DNA of 64,000 nt from Leptolyngbya sp. BC1307 (GTDB taxonomy: Bacteria > Cyanobacteriota > Cyanobacteriia > Phormidesmidales > Phormidesmidaceae): the NCBI RefSeq assembly GCF_002286735.1, contig NZ_NRTA01000003.1, positions 62,001 through 126,000 of the forward strand, given 5' to 3'. Shown piece by piece: positions 46,417 through 54,316 of this stretch. A model generated the notes under the pieces. That model worked only from the letters and a program-made list of their open reading frames with translations, ran no database searches and had not been told where the DNA came from. The number at the start of each line of letters is the position of its first letter. Position 1 is the stretch's first letter. The position numbers and the translations under genes are program-made.

Positions 46417-46771
46417 AGTTCCCCTTCCGGTGTCTAGCGCTCCAGCTTTTATTCTGACTAAATAGAATTGAGCCGTTGCCAGATGCTCAATTGAGTATGT
46501 CTGTATTGTAAAAAAGCCTGAGCGTTTTACCATTCGGTGTTCACGGCTTAAACAGGTAGGTATTGCCGCCCTATAGACAACCGCCCTATAGACAACCGCC
46601 CTATAGACAACCGCCCTATAGACAACCGACAGAGCAATTTCGCGAACTATCGACTTTGCAGGCCCAGCCAAAGGTGCACAGATAGCAAACTGCCCCCCTC
46701 ACAGCTAGACTGATATCGAATTAAGCTATACAAGTAGCGTCACACTGCCCTCTCGAAGCTAGGTCGCGTCC
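46417..46771. other. non-coding divergent region clpB / BrkB-family gene
   Basis: It contains AATTGAGC (46466-46473) paired with GCTCAATT (46485-46492) 50 bp before the clpB ATG, and the 15-bp tandem repeat at 46566-46625. No CIRCE operator (TTAGCACTC-N9-GAGTGCTAA) was found, so the HrcA route is not indicated for this clpB. Confidence 0.5.
46566..46625. repeat. 15-bp tandem repeat, 4 perfect copies
   Basis: CCGCCCTATAGACAA occurs four times head to tail (46566, 46581, 46596, 46611), with CCG of a fifth. All copies are identical, which suggests recent slippage growth or homogenisation. It lies 150 bp upstream of the clpB start. Confidence 0.95.
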
Positions 46772-47740
46772 TTGTCTTCTCGTCCTCGCACTATCTCTAA
46801 AAAAATCTATTCGACTTACTGTCAGCAAAAACCGCTGCGGCGACTTTGGCGCAACCTTTCACCTATCGAGTTTGTCCGGTTTCTGAGCTACATCAATCTG
46901 AGCACTACGCAGTTGGTTATCCGCAGCACCTTTCGCCAGCGCCTGCCTAGCCTTGCCTCAGAGATGGCCTACAACTCCATGCTGGGCCTATTTCCAGCCA
47001 TTCTGGCTTTTCTGACCGCAATCGGCTTGTTTAGCCCGCTCAAAAAGACTTTTATCACCCTGGCCGGACGGCTCAGCGAGCTGGCCCCAACTGGCGTGCC
47101 CGAACTGATTTACGGCTTTGGCAATGTAGTGACTGAAAATCAGAGTCGCGGCCTGTTTTCGGTGAGTTTTGCCTTTTCGCTCTGGGCATCAGCCGGGGCA
47201 ATGAGTGCCGCCATGCGAGCCCTCGATCAGATGCATCAGATTCCGCCTCGCAAGCGACGGCCATTTTGGAAAGCGCGGCTGGTATCTATTGCACTGACGC
47301 TGGGCACCATCGCCCTGCTGATTACCGCGTCTAGTCTGGTATTCGTTAGCGATTGGGCGGTGCAGCAGTTGGTCATTCACAGCCGAGGCAATGTCAGCCT
47401 TTGGGTTTCAGAGATCTGGAGCTTGTTTCGCTGGCCTTTGGCCTTAGGCATTATGTCAACGGCTTTTGCTTTTGTCTACCGGTTTGGCCCGAGCCGCTGG
47501 AATCCGGGTAAGCCGCTGATGCCGGGAGCCATCTTAGCGGCCCTTTCTTGGGCGGTGATCTCCGGCCTTTTTCGGCTGTATGTCACGCACTTTGGTAATT
47601 TTGTCTACAGCGCAGTTGCCACTGTCATTGTTTTACTGCTGTGGCTGTGGATTACTTCTTTGGTGATGCTAATTGGGGACTTGCTCAATCTGACGGTGGG
47701 CAGAGCGATGGCCGACAGCCGCCGACAGCCAGGACGCTGA
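46772..47740 (+). CDS. YihY/BrkB-family membrane protein
   Basis: A 322-residue inner-membrane protein with about six hydrophobic helices. The family pattern is visible in LASEMAYNSMLGLFPAILAF near 65-84, the WASAGAMSAAMRALDQMH segment near 138-155 and the GPSRWNPGKPLMPGAILAALSW stretch near 245-266. The family was once called ribonuclease BN by mistake; its transport or structural function is unresolved. The start is TTG at 46772; no ATG is close to the expected N-terminus. Confidence 0.92.
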   Translation: MSSRPRTISKKIYSTYCQQKPLRRLWRNLSPIEFVRFLSYINLSTTQLVIRSTFRQRLPSLASEMAYNSMLGLFPAILAFLTAIGLFSPLKKTFITLAGRLSELAPTGVPELIYGFGNVVTENQSRGLFSVSFAFSLWASAGAMSAAMRALDQMHQIPPRKRRPFWKARLVSIALTLGTIALLITASSLVFVSDWAVQQLVIHSRGNVSLWVSEIWSLFRWPLALGIMSTAFAFVYRFGPSRWNPGKPLMPGAILAALSWAVISGLFRLYVTHFGNFVYSAVATVIVLLLWLWITSLVMLIGDLLNLTVGRAMADSRRQPGR

Positions 47741-47789
47741 GCACTCGCCAAACTATTTACTAGCGCTTAGGTTCCTACGACACAGACTG

Positions 47790-47975
47790 CTAGCGCATAG
47801 ACTGCAAACTATTAATTACAAACACCGTCAGGCAGGCCAGTACCAGCAGCCAGATAACAATGCCCGGCAAAAAGGAGAGCAGCGTCAGGCCCCGTAAAAC
47901 CCATACTGCCAGAGTAAAACAGATCAGCGCTAACAGGAGTTGAGAGCCGGTTTTTAATCGAAAGCGATTGGCCAT
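47790..47975 (-). CDS. small two-helix membrane protein
   Basis: 61 residues from the ATG at 47975: a basic N-terminus (ANRFRLKTG) followed by two hydrophobic helices with little between them. The frame extends 12 codons further upstream to another ATG at 48011. No family was recognised; similar short proteins are frequent in cyanobacteria. Convergent with the BrkB-family gene. Confidence 0.6.
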   Translation of the reverse strand: MANRFRLKTGSQLLLALICFTLAVWVLRGLTLLSFLPGIVIWLLVLACLTVFVINSLQSMR

Positions 47976-48011
47976 AGCGGTGAGGGAGATAGTAGGAGCG
48001 GTCGTTTTCAA

Positions 48012-48463
48012 CTATAGTTTAGTGCCTTCGAATACGCTTTTGGAGGTTGCTAGCTGGTAGCTTTAGCCTAACCAAATATACTGGCTGCGTTTTTAATTTC
48101 TCGGCGATAAAATTCAACAAAGAAATATATTGGCCTCCATAGGAACACGATCACACACTACAGAGTCTTGCGAATGAAGTGGGTATTCTCTAGTCTGCAT
48201 ACTTTAGCAAATCAGTGATTTCACTAAAAGTTTACTCAGCGCTCTTACAGCCTTAACTTTACCGCCGTCAGCTTAGGTAATAATAGCAGCAGCTACTAAC
48301 CACAGACATACCCGCAGATATACATACCGCTATCCTCCTATAGGTTGTTTCTCTTTAAGTTCTGGTTTCTTATATTTCTGCTGTAATACTTCTAAAATCG
48401 TGTCGCTTAATTCTCTACCCGAGCGCGATTTTTCCTAACCCTTTTACGCCCCTTTTTTAACTT
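48012..48463. other. 450 bp AT-richer non-coding region
   Basis: This is the divergent region between the small membrane protein gene and the SRPBCC gene. It is AT-richer than its surroundings and has no HIP1 site. No open frame with a ribosome-binding site, stable hairpin or tandem repeat was seen; a TAAAAT near 48395 is a possible -10 element for the rightward gene. Confidence 0.4.
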
Positions 48464-49021
48464 ATGACAGCTTCTTTGCGTTTACCTGCGCTATCAGCAG
48501 CAGCCCTTCAACAAGAAAAATCGCTCTTGCAGGGAGATGTCTTGATTTCGACCACGCTAACTGATATGGGCGCGGCTGTTACTGCCACCATGTACGTGCC
48601 GATGGTGCGATCGCAAACCTGGCAAAAGCTCACTGACTACAGCAAATGGGTACTTTATTTTCCCGACATTGTGCAAAGTCAGGTACTAGAAGCCAAAAAG
48701 CAGTCACAGTCGCACCCGATGACCCGCAGGCTCTATCAGGTCGCCCGCAAAGCCTTTTTAATGTTTTCAGCGCAGGTAGAGATTTACTTACAGGTGATTG
48801 AGACGTTACACCAAAAGATTCAGTTTCGCTTTGAGCGTGGCACCTTCTCCGACTTTAGCGCCGATCTCACCCTCGAAGACTATGGCCAGGGCACGCTAAT
48901 CACCTATTCTGTAAGCGCGACACCGCTTATTCCTGTACCCGGCTTCTTAATTGAGCAAGCCATTCGCCGCGACCTGCCTGGCAACATGAAAACTATGCGC
49001 CGGGTGATGTGCGCCGCCTAA
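48464..49021 (+). CDS. SRPBCC (START-like) family protein
   Basis: A 185-residue protein with a SRPBCC/polyketide-cyclase-like fold, that is, a hydrophobic ligand pocket. It shows the strand pattern VTATMYVPMVRSQTWQKLTDYSKWVLYFPDIVQS near 36-69 and the terminal helix IEQAIRRDLPGNMKTMRRVM. The ligand is unknown. The stop is directly followed by the ATG of the O-methyltransferase gene, so the two are co-translated; a joint role on a lipophilic compound is conceivable. Confidence 0.8.
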   Translation: MTASLRLPALSAAALQQEKSLLQGDVLISTTLTDMGAAVTATMYVPMVRSQTWQKLTDYSKWVLYFPDIVQSQVLEAKKQSQSHPMTRRLYQVARKAFLMFSAQVEIYLQVIETLHQKIQFRFERGTFSDFSADLTLEDYGQGTLITYSVSATPLIPVPGFLIEQAIRRDLPGNMKTMRRVMCAA

Positions 49022-49687
49022 ATGTCAAATCAGTCCATCGGGCTCGATCAACGCCTTTATGACTACCTGCTCTCGGCAACCCTACGAGAGACAGATCTGT
49101 TAGCCCAGCTGCGATACGAGACCGCAGCGCACGCTCAGGCGAGAATGCAAATTTCTCCTGAACAGGGGCAGTTTATGGCGCTGCTAGTGCAGCTGATTGG
49201 CGCGAAGAAAACGCTAGAAATTGGCGTCTTCACAGGCTATAGCGCCCTGGTAGTAGCTCAAGCCTTGCCAGAAGATGGGCAGGTAATCGCTTGCGATGTG
49301 AGTGAGGAGTATACGGCGATCGCTCTTTCCTACTGGCAAAAAGCCAACGTTGCCCACAAAATAGATCTTCGCATTGCCCCCGCCCTGGATACTTTAGATG
49401 GACTGATCGCCGCTGGAGAATCAGGCACCTTTGACTTTGCTTTTGTCGATGCAGATAAGAGCAACTATGACAATTACTACGAGCGCGCTCTGCAACTCAT
49501 CCGCCCCGGCGGACTAATCGCGGTAGACAATACTCTCTGGTATGGCCGCGTCGCCGACCCCGATGTGCAGGATAACCGCACCAAACGCATCCGTGCTCTA
49601 AATGAAAAGGTGCAGGGCGATAAGCGCGTTAATATGAGTTTGGTGCCTATCGGCGATGGGCTATTGCTGGCTGTTAAAAACAACTGA
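49022..49687 (+). CDS. class I SAM-dependent O-methyltransferase (CCoAOMT-like)
   Basis: A 221-residue enzyme of the cation-dependent caffeoyl-CoA/catechol O-methyltransferase type. Motif I lies in TLEIGVFTGYSALVVA near 61-76, the metal-site aspartates in FVDADKSNYDNYYE near 140-153, and GGLIAVDNTLWYGRVAD near 162-178. Relatives in cyanobacteria methylate phenolic or mycosporine-type compounds. It abuts the SRPBCC gene with no gap and is convergent with trhO (11 bp). Confidence 0.92.
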   Translation: MSNQSIGLDQRLYDYLLSATLRETDLLAQLRYETAAHAQARMQISPEQGQFMALLVQLIGAKKTLEIGVFTGYSALVVAQALPEDGQVIACDVSEEYTAIALSYWQKANVAHKIDLRIAPALDTLDGLIAAGESGTFDFAFVDADKSNYDNYYERALQLIRPGGLIAVDNTLWYGRVADPDVQDNRTKRIRALNEKVQGDKRVNMSLVPIGDGLLLAVKNN

Positions 49688-49698
49688 CAAGCGATCCA

Positions 49699-50589
49699 CT
49701 AACAATTGTTTTTCGCATTCAAGTGCCGCTGGTGCTTTCTTTCGCGGAGGCGATCGCGCCTTTCCTCAGTCAACTCTTCTATACAATGCGGACAGGAAAC
49801 TTCACTTTCATAGGCAGAACATTGTTGATCGGTCGTTGAAATCGGGTGACCGCAGGCGTAGCAGATCTCGTAAGATCCAGGTTCGAGTCCGTGTGTAATG
49901 GCTACTCGCTCATCAAAGACAAAACATTCGCCCTGCCACAAACTCTCTTCTTCAGGCACGTCTTCTAGGTACTTGAGAATGCCACCTTTGAGGTGATAGA
50001 CCTCTTCAAAGCCTTGAGAGAGCAGATAAGAAGAGGCTTTTTCGCAGCGGATGCCGCCAGTACAAAACATAGCGATCTTCTTGTTTTTTGCTGGAGATAA
50101 GTTGTTCTTTGCGTAGTCAGGAAATTCGTTAAAAGTCGCGGTTTCGGGGTTTCGGGCTCGCTTAAATGTGCCCATGCCAACTTCGTAATCATTACGGGTA
50201 TCAATCACCGTTACCTCTGGATCAGAGATAATCTGATTCCACTGCTGAGCTAGAACATAAGTGCCGACCCTTTGGGTAGGGTTGACCTCTGACAAACCCA
50301 GCGTGACTATCTCTTGCTTGAGTCGAACCTTAAGTTTCTCAAACGGGGGGTCGCTAGCGGAAGACTCTTTAATATCTATATTGGACAGTCGGTCGTCTGA
50401 TTTGATGTAGCTCAGCGTTTTATCAACACCGCTGCGAGTTCCGGCAATCGTCCCATTAATGCCTTCTGCTGCCAGTAAAATAGTGCCTTTAATTCCCTGC
50501 GCCTGGCAAACGTCTTTAAGCGGTTGCTTTAGCGCTGAGTAGTCGGGCAGCGTCACAAATTTGTAAAAGGTGGCAACGGTTAGAGACAT
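49699..50589 (-). CDS. trhO: tRNA uridine(34) hydroxylase TrhO (rhodanese-like)
   Basis: Installs the 5-hydroxyl on U34 of certain tRNAs using molecular oxygen. It has 296 residues with an N-terminal acylphosphatase-like domain (1-95) and a rhodanese domain (about 105-230). The active cysteine is in [13 protein letters not shown] near 176. A cysteine-rich C-terminal segment (CYACGHPIS, then CPHC) could bind zinc. The gene was formerly called yceA. Confidence 0.92.
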   Translation of the reverse strand: MSLTVATFYKFVTLPDYSALKQPLKDVCQAQGIKGTILLAAEGINGTIAGTRSGVDKTLSYIKSDDRLSNIDIKESSASDPPFEKLKVRLKQEIVTLGLSEVNPTQRVGTYVLAQQWNQIISDPEVTVIDTRNDYEVGMGTFKRARNPETATFNEFPDYAKNNLSPAKNKKIAMFCTGGIRCEKASSYLLSQGFEEVYHLKGGILKYLEDVPEEESLWQGECFVFDERVAITHGLEPGSYEICYACGHPISTTDQQCSAYESEVSCPHCIEELTEERRDRLRERKHQRHLNAKNNC

Positions 50590-50646
50590 ATCGACGGTAA
50601 GGCAATTCGCTGAGCAAGTCTGCTTCTATTTTGCCATTAGCTTGCG

Positions 50647-51558
50647 CTATTGGGCTAGCACTGCCTTGGCTGCTCTGTGCAACAGTGAATGTCGGTAAAT
50701 CAGCGCGTTCATATCATCGCCGTAGCCGCCGCCGATGACGCAGGCGACGGGAATACCTGCCGTTTTACAGGTTTGGAGGACGGTGCGATCGCGCTCATAA
50801 ATCCCCTCATCCGTCAGCGCCAGCTTCCCTAGCCGGTCATCCCGGTGTACGTCCACGCCCGCATCGTACATGACCAGATCGGGCTGGAGACGAGTGAGTA
50901 AGGCGGGGAGGTGCGATCGCAGAACATCTAGATACGCGGCATCTCCCGTATTTTCTTCTAAAGGCACATCCAAGTCGCTTTGCTGCTTTCGACCCGGAAA
51001 ATTAATGCCGCAGTGCATTGAAAAGGTGAACACGCTGGGATCATCTCTGAAGATAAAGGCAGTGCCGTCGCCCTGATGCACATCGAGATCGACAATCAGC
51101 GCTGTGCGGATCAGACCTTGTAACTGAAGGACTTTGAGGGCGATCGCCAGATCGTTAAAAATGCAAAATCCGGAGCCATAGCGCGGAAAAGCGTGATGGG
51201 TACCCCCTGCTGTATTGCAAGCCAACCCCTGCTGCAAAGCGAGTTTGGCCGTGAGGATAGTGCCACCGACCGCCGTACAGGTGCGCCGTACTAACCCCTC
51301 ACTCCAGGGCAGGCCAATTCTCCGCTGGGCCTTAGCCTCTAGCGTGCCCTGACAGTACGCCTGCACGTAGCTAGCATCGTGAACCAGTTCTAACCATTCT
51401 CGGGGCGGGGCACCCGGCTGATAAATTTGCCCCTCATGGATCACCCGATCTCGCACCAGCAAATCGCGCAGTAGCTGGAACTTCGGCATCGGGAAGCGGT
51501 GACCCTCGGGCAGCGGTGTTACATAGTCAGCATGGTAAACGATCGGAAAGTCAGCCAA
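50647..51558 (-). CDS. histone deacetylase-family (class IV/acetoin-utilization-like) hydrolase
   Basis: A 303-residue zinc-dependent deacetylase-fold enzyme. The active site is complete: GGTHHAFPRYGSGFCIFNDLA supplies the His pair, DLDVHQGDGTA the metal Asp/His, and DAGVDVH the second Asp. The C-terminal GGGYGDD glycine loop is present. Bacterial members act on acetylated small molecules or proteins; the substrate here is unknown. 58 bp from trhO on the same strand. Confidence 0.93.
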   Translation of the reverse strand: MADFPIVYHADYVTPLPEGHRFPMPKFQLLRDLLVRDRVIHEGQIYQPGAPPREWLELVHDASYVQAYCQGTLEAKAQRRIGLPWSEGLVRRTCTAVGGTILTAKLALQQGLACNTAGGTHHAFPRYGSGFCIFNDLAIALKVLQLQGLIRTALIVDLDVHQGDGTAFIFRDDPSVFTFSMHCGINFPGRKQQSDLDVPLEENTGDAAYLDVLRSHLPALLTRLQPDLVMYDAGVDVHRDDRLGKLALTDEGIYERDRTVLQTCKTAGIPVACVIGGGYGDDMNALIYRHSLLHRAAKAVLAQ

Positions 51559-51634
51559 AGGAACCCACTCAAATCAAGCAGTAGTCTACTCTATGATGAA
51601 TGATGATCGGGCCGACGACCACGACGACGAACAG

Positions 51635-51991
51635 CTAAAAGAACAACATTCGCACAGCGACTCCTAAAATTGCCACGCCGAATACTCGCTTTAACAAGAG
51701 CGCGGGGATAGCGATCGCAAACTTTGCCCCCACCAAACCGCCCAAGACGAACCCAACGCAAATCAGCGCTGCCGCATGCACATTTACATAGCCGCGCTGA
51801 TAGTAGGTCCAAGCGCCTAAAATGCCAATCGGCGGCACCAGCAGCGCCAATGTTGTTCCTTGTGCTTCGTGCTGCGAAAACCCCAACAGATACACCAGCG
51901 CCGGGGTAAACAAAACGCCGCCACCAATGCCAATTAGCCCGCTGATGATGCCGCCTGCTAACCCCAGACATAAAAACAGCAAAATTTCCAT
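51635..51991 (-). CDS. short TauE/SafE-family membrane protein
   Basis: About 118 residues from the ATG at 51991 (a TTG 36 bp upstream would give 130). Four hydrophobic helices with GLAGGIISGLIGIGGGVLFTPALVYLLGF near the N-terminus, the hallmark of TauE/SafE sulfite or organosulfonate exporters. Full-length members have about 250 residues and eight helices; this is half that. Half-size forms exist in cyanobacteria and may pair, so it need not be a fragment. It is divergent from the phosphonate transporter. Confidence 0.85.
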   Translation of the reverse strand: MEILLFLCLGLAGGIISGLIGIGGGVLFTPALVYLLGFSQHEAQGTTLALLVPPIGILGAWTYYQRGYVNVHAAALICVGFVLGGLVGAKFAIAIPALLLKRVFGVAILGVAVRMLFF

Positions 51992-52081
51992 CTGACCAAA
52001 GCCGCCTTCGATAAAGTCTTGAAACAAAATTCTGTGCTAACCGCAGCAGCTTATCAGAGAGTATGCTGACAGTGCCAACGT

Positions 52082-52118
52082 AGCGCTGTTGACCGACATT
52101 TCCCCGATCAACAGCGCT
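52082..52118. promoter_or_regulatory. long inverted repeat upstream of phnC
   Basis: AGCGCTGTTGA (52082-52092) and TCAACAGCGCT (52108-52118) are perfect 11-bp complements around 15 nt, just before the Pho box. No T-run follows on either strand, and it lies in a divergent promoter region, so an operator for a dimeric regulator is more likely than a terminator. Confidence 0.6.
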
Positions 52119-52129
52119 GTCGCTATCGC

Positions 52130-52159
52130 TTTAACCCTTCATTAATCTACATTTAACCT
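52130..52159 (+). promoter_or_regulatory. Pho box (three direct repeats)
   Basis: Three 8-bp repeats with an 11-bp period: TTTAACCC (52130), ATTAATCT (52141) and TTTAACCT (52152). This matches the cyanobacterial PhoB/SphR box of CTTAACCT-like octamers spaced by 3 bp. A fourth, weaker match CTTAAAGT at 52174 is in the same phase one unit later. It lies 77 bp before the phnC start and predicts phosphate-starvation induction of the transporter genes. Confidence 0.82.
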
Positions 52160-52235
52160 GCCGACCACACTCGCTTAAAGTACTGACCTGATCAGTGTGG
52201 TTGAGTAAGGGGGCAGTCAAGCATTCAGTAATGTC

Positions 52236-53072
52236 GTGGTTTCTGTTGAGAAAGACATCAGTGTTGAGAGCTTGCTGAACCAGCCAGCGGTTACAGTTAC
52301 AAACTTAAGCAAGAGTTTCAAGGGTATTCCGGCTTTGCAGCAGGTGGATTTTGCCGTTCGAAACGGTGAAATGGTGGCGCTAGTAGGCGCTTCAGGTTCT
52401 GGCAAATCGACGCTGCTAAGAACAATCAACGGCCTGCAAATGGCCGATAGCGGCACGGTCAAGATTTTTGATACACCGCTACAGAGTGACAGCAAGCTGC
52501 ATTCTAAAGCTCGCCAACTGCGCGCTCAAGTCGGCTTTATCTTTCAGCAGTTTAATCTGGTCAGCCGCCTCAGCGTTTTAGAGAATGTGCTGATTGGCAA
52601 CTTGTCACGAACACCGTCTGTCCGCTCGGCCTTTCGCCTGTTTACTCAGGCGGAAAAAACGCGAGCGTTAGCAGCGCTAGACCGGGTAGGCATTTTGGGT
52701 CAAGCCTACAAGCGGGCGGCGTTGCTCTCAGGCGGGCAGCAGCAAAGGGTAGCGATCGCTCGCTGCCTGATGCAGGGAGCCCAAATCATATTGGCGGACG
52801 AACCGATTGCTTCGCTTGACCCTGAATCGGCCCGGCGCGTGATGGAACTGCTGGTAGATCTCAATCGCGATCAGGGCCTCACGGTCATCACCTCACTGCA
52901 TCAGGTGCAGATGGTGCGATTTTACTGCGATCGCTCCATCGCCCTACGAGACGGCACGGTGCAGTTTGACGGGGAGACCACAGCGCTTGGCGATGAGCAG
53001 CTTAGCAATATCTACGGGGCCGCTGCCGAAGAGCTGGTACAGCGGGGCCATGCAGAGATGCTAACCGGTTAA
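52236..53072 (+). CDS. phnC: phosphonate ABC transporter ATP-binding protein
   Basis: The ATPase of a phosphonate/phosphite importer. It has 278 residues with Walker A GASGSGKS, signature LSGGQQQR and Walker B IILADEPIASLDP followed by the switch HQVQ. Its order phnC-phnD-phnE is the standard one. The start is uncertain: GTG at 52236 keeps about 22 residues before the conserved TVTNLSKSF. A Pho box lies just upstream. Confidence 0.95.
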   Translation: MVSVEKDISVESLLNQPAVTVTNLSKSFKGIPALQQVDFAVRNGEMVALVGASGSGKSTLLRTINGLQMADSGTVKIFDTPLQSDSKLHSKARQLRAQVGFIFQQFNLVSRLSVLENVLIGNLSRTPSVRSAFRLFTQAEKTRALAALDRVGILGQAYKRAALLSGGQQQRVAIARCLMQGAQIILADEPIASLDPESARRVMELLVDLNRDQGLTVITSLHQVQMVRFYCDRSIALRDGTVQFDGETTALGDEQLSNIYGAAAEELVQRGHAEMLTG

Positions 53073-53151
53073 ACCAAAGGGCCGATCCCAGTTTTCGGGT
53101 GGCGATCGCCCGCCTTAACGTTGTTCACTTTCATGCCCTCAGGAGTCTTCA

Positions 53152-54213
53152 ATGCTACCAAGATCGTTTAACCAATCCGCGAAAAAATGGACCTCTTTAC
53201 TGATGGTGACGCTATTGAGCGGCGCTGTCTTAAGCAGTTGCAGTGGCAGCGCTGAGCCAGAAGCTGATGTAGCCACGGACACTACTGGTGAAGCCCAAGC
53301 CTGTGCTCCCGAGCTAACCGAGCTAGACTTTGGCATTATCTCCACCGAGTCGCAAGACAACCAAAAGCCCAAGTGGGAGCCGTTCATCGCCGCCATGTCT
53401 GAAGCGTTGGGCCGCGACGTAATAGCCTCCTATGCAACAGACTACGCGGGCGTCATTGAAGCGATGGGCGCAGGCAAAGTGCAGATGGCCTGGTTCGGCG
53501 GCAAGTCTTATATCGAAGCGGCTGAGCGCTCTGATGCCGAAGCCTTTGCTCAAACGGTCAACAGCGATGGCACAAAGGGCTACTACGCTTATCTCATCAC
53601 CAACAAAGACAATCCTATCGTGGCGGATATTGATGTTGAAGCGGGCAATGGCGATCAATATGTAGTAGATAACGCCGCCAACCTTACCTTTGCCTTTAAC
53701 GATCCCAACTCTACCTCGGGTTTCCTGGTGCCTAGCTACTACGTCTTTGCGAAAAACGACGTTGACCCTGATCAGGCGTTTAAGGAACTCATCTTTGCAG
53801 GCAGTCATGAGGCAACAGCCCTGGCGGTTGCTAACAATCAGGTAGACGTAGCCACCAACAACAGTGAATCTCTCGTTGAGGTCGAGAAAAATGATCCGGC
53901 AGCCTTTGAGAACATTCAGGTAATTTGGACATCACCTGAGATTCCCAGTGATCCGATCGCCTATCGCAAGGATCTGCCAGACTGCCTGAAGAGCAATATT
54001 CAAGAGTTTTTCTATAGTTACGACGACGAGGCTATTTTGGGGCCTTTGGAGTGGGAGGGATTTGACGAAGCCGACGACAGTACCTGGAATACGGTGCGCG
54101 AACTGGAGATCGGCAAGAGCATTCTCGAAGTGCAGAACGACGCTAGCCTGGACGACGCGGCTAAGCAGCAGCAGCTAGACGAGCTAAATAAAGAGCTAGA
54201 AGCGGTGCAGTAA
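53152..54213 (+). CDS. phnD: phosphonate ABC transporter substrate-binding lipoprotein
   Basis: The periplasmic binding protein, 353 residues. It has a lipoprotein signal peptide with lipobox LSSC (Cys30), followed by an acidic Ala/Glu/Thr linker. Typical PhnD elements are LDFGIISTESQDN, YAGVIEAMGAGKVQMAWFGGKSYIEA and FNDPNSTSGFLVPSYY, which line the phosphonate pocket. The C-terminal 40 residues form a charged helix. An intrinsic terminator follows before phnE, consistent with needing more PhnD than permease. Confidence 0.95.
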   Translation: MLPRSFNQSAKKWTSLLMVTLLSGAVLSSCSGSAEPEADVATDTTGEAQACAPELTELDFGIISTESQDNQKPKWEPFIAAMSEALGRDVIASYATDYAGVIEAMGAGKVQMAWFGGKSYIEAAERSDAEAFAQTVNSDGTKGYYAYLITNKDNPIVADIDVEAGNGDQYVVDNAANLTFAFNDPNSTSGFLVPSYYVFAKNDVDPDQAFKELIFAGSHEATALAVANNQVDVATNNSESLVEVEKNDPAAFENIQVIWTSPEIPSDPIAYRKDLPDCLKSNIQEFFYSYDDEAILGPLEWEGFDEADDSTWNTVRELEIGKSILEVQNDASLDDAAKQQQLDELNKELEAVQ

Positions 54214-54250
54214 GCAAGGTCGTCAGTCTAGCAAAAGTGCTCATGGTACA

Positions 54251-54300
54251 TCAGGCGGTTTAGGCGATGGTTAACGGCAACCGCCTGATTTTTCTTTTTA
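54251..54300 (+). terminator. intrinsic terminator between phnD and phnE
   Basis: TCAGGCGGTT (54251-54260) pairs perfectly with AACCGCCTGA (54279-54288) around 18 nt, followed by TTTTTCTTTTT (54289-54299). It lies 38 bp after the phnD stop and 17 bp before the phnE start. Partial read-through would set the phnD:phnE ratio. Confidence 0.88.
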
Positions 54301-54316
54301 CGGGCGAACGGTAGTT

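Noticed and set aside
46566-46625. Possible CRISPR array
   Set aside because: Units are contiguous 15-mers without spacers, and no cas genes are in the window.
46417-46671. 85-residue N-terminal extension of ClpB with VVYRA repeats
   Set aside because: It comes from a 15-bp tandem repeat in the promoter region; ClpB proteins start at the MQPNDPNKF position.
49875-49900. tRNA T-arm-like sequence GGTTCGAGTCC on the plus strand
   Set aside because: It lies inside trhO, the flanking bases cannot form the 5-bp T-stem, and no acceptor or anticodon arm is present.
51635-51991. TauE/SafE gene as a truncated pseudogene
   Set aside because: Half-size four-helix forms occur in cyanobacteria, and the frame has a clean start and stop with no remnant of the second half adjacent.
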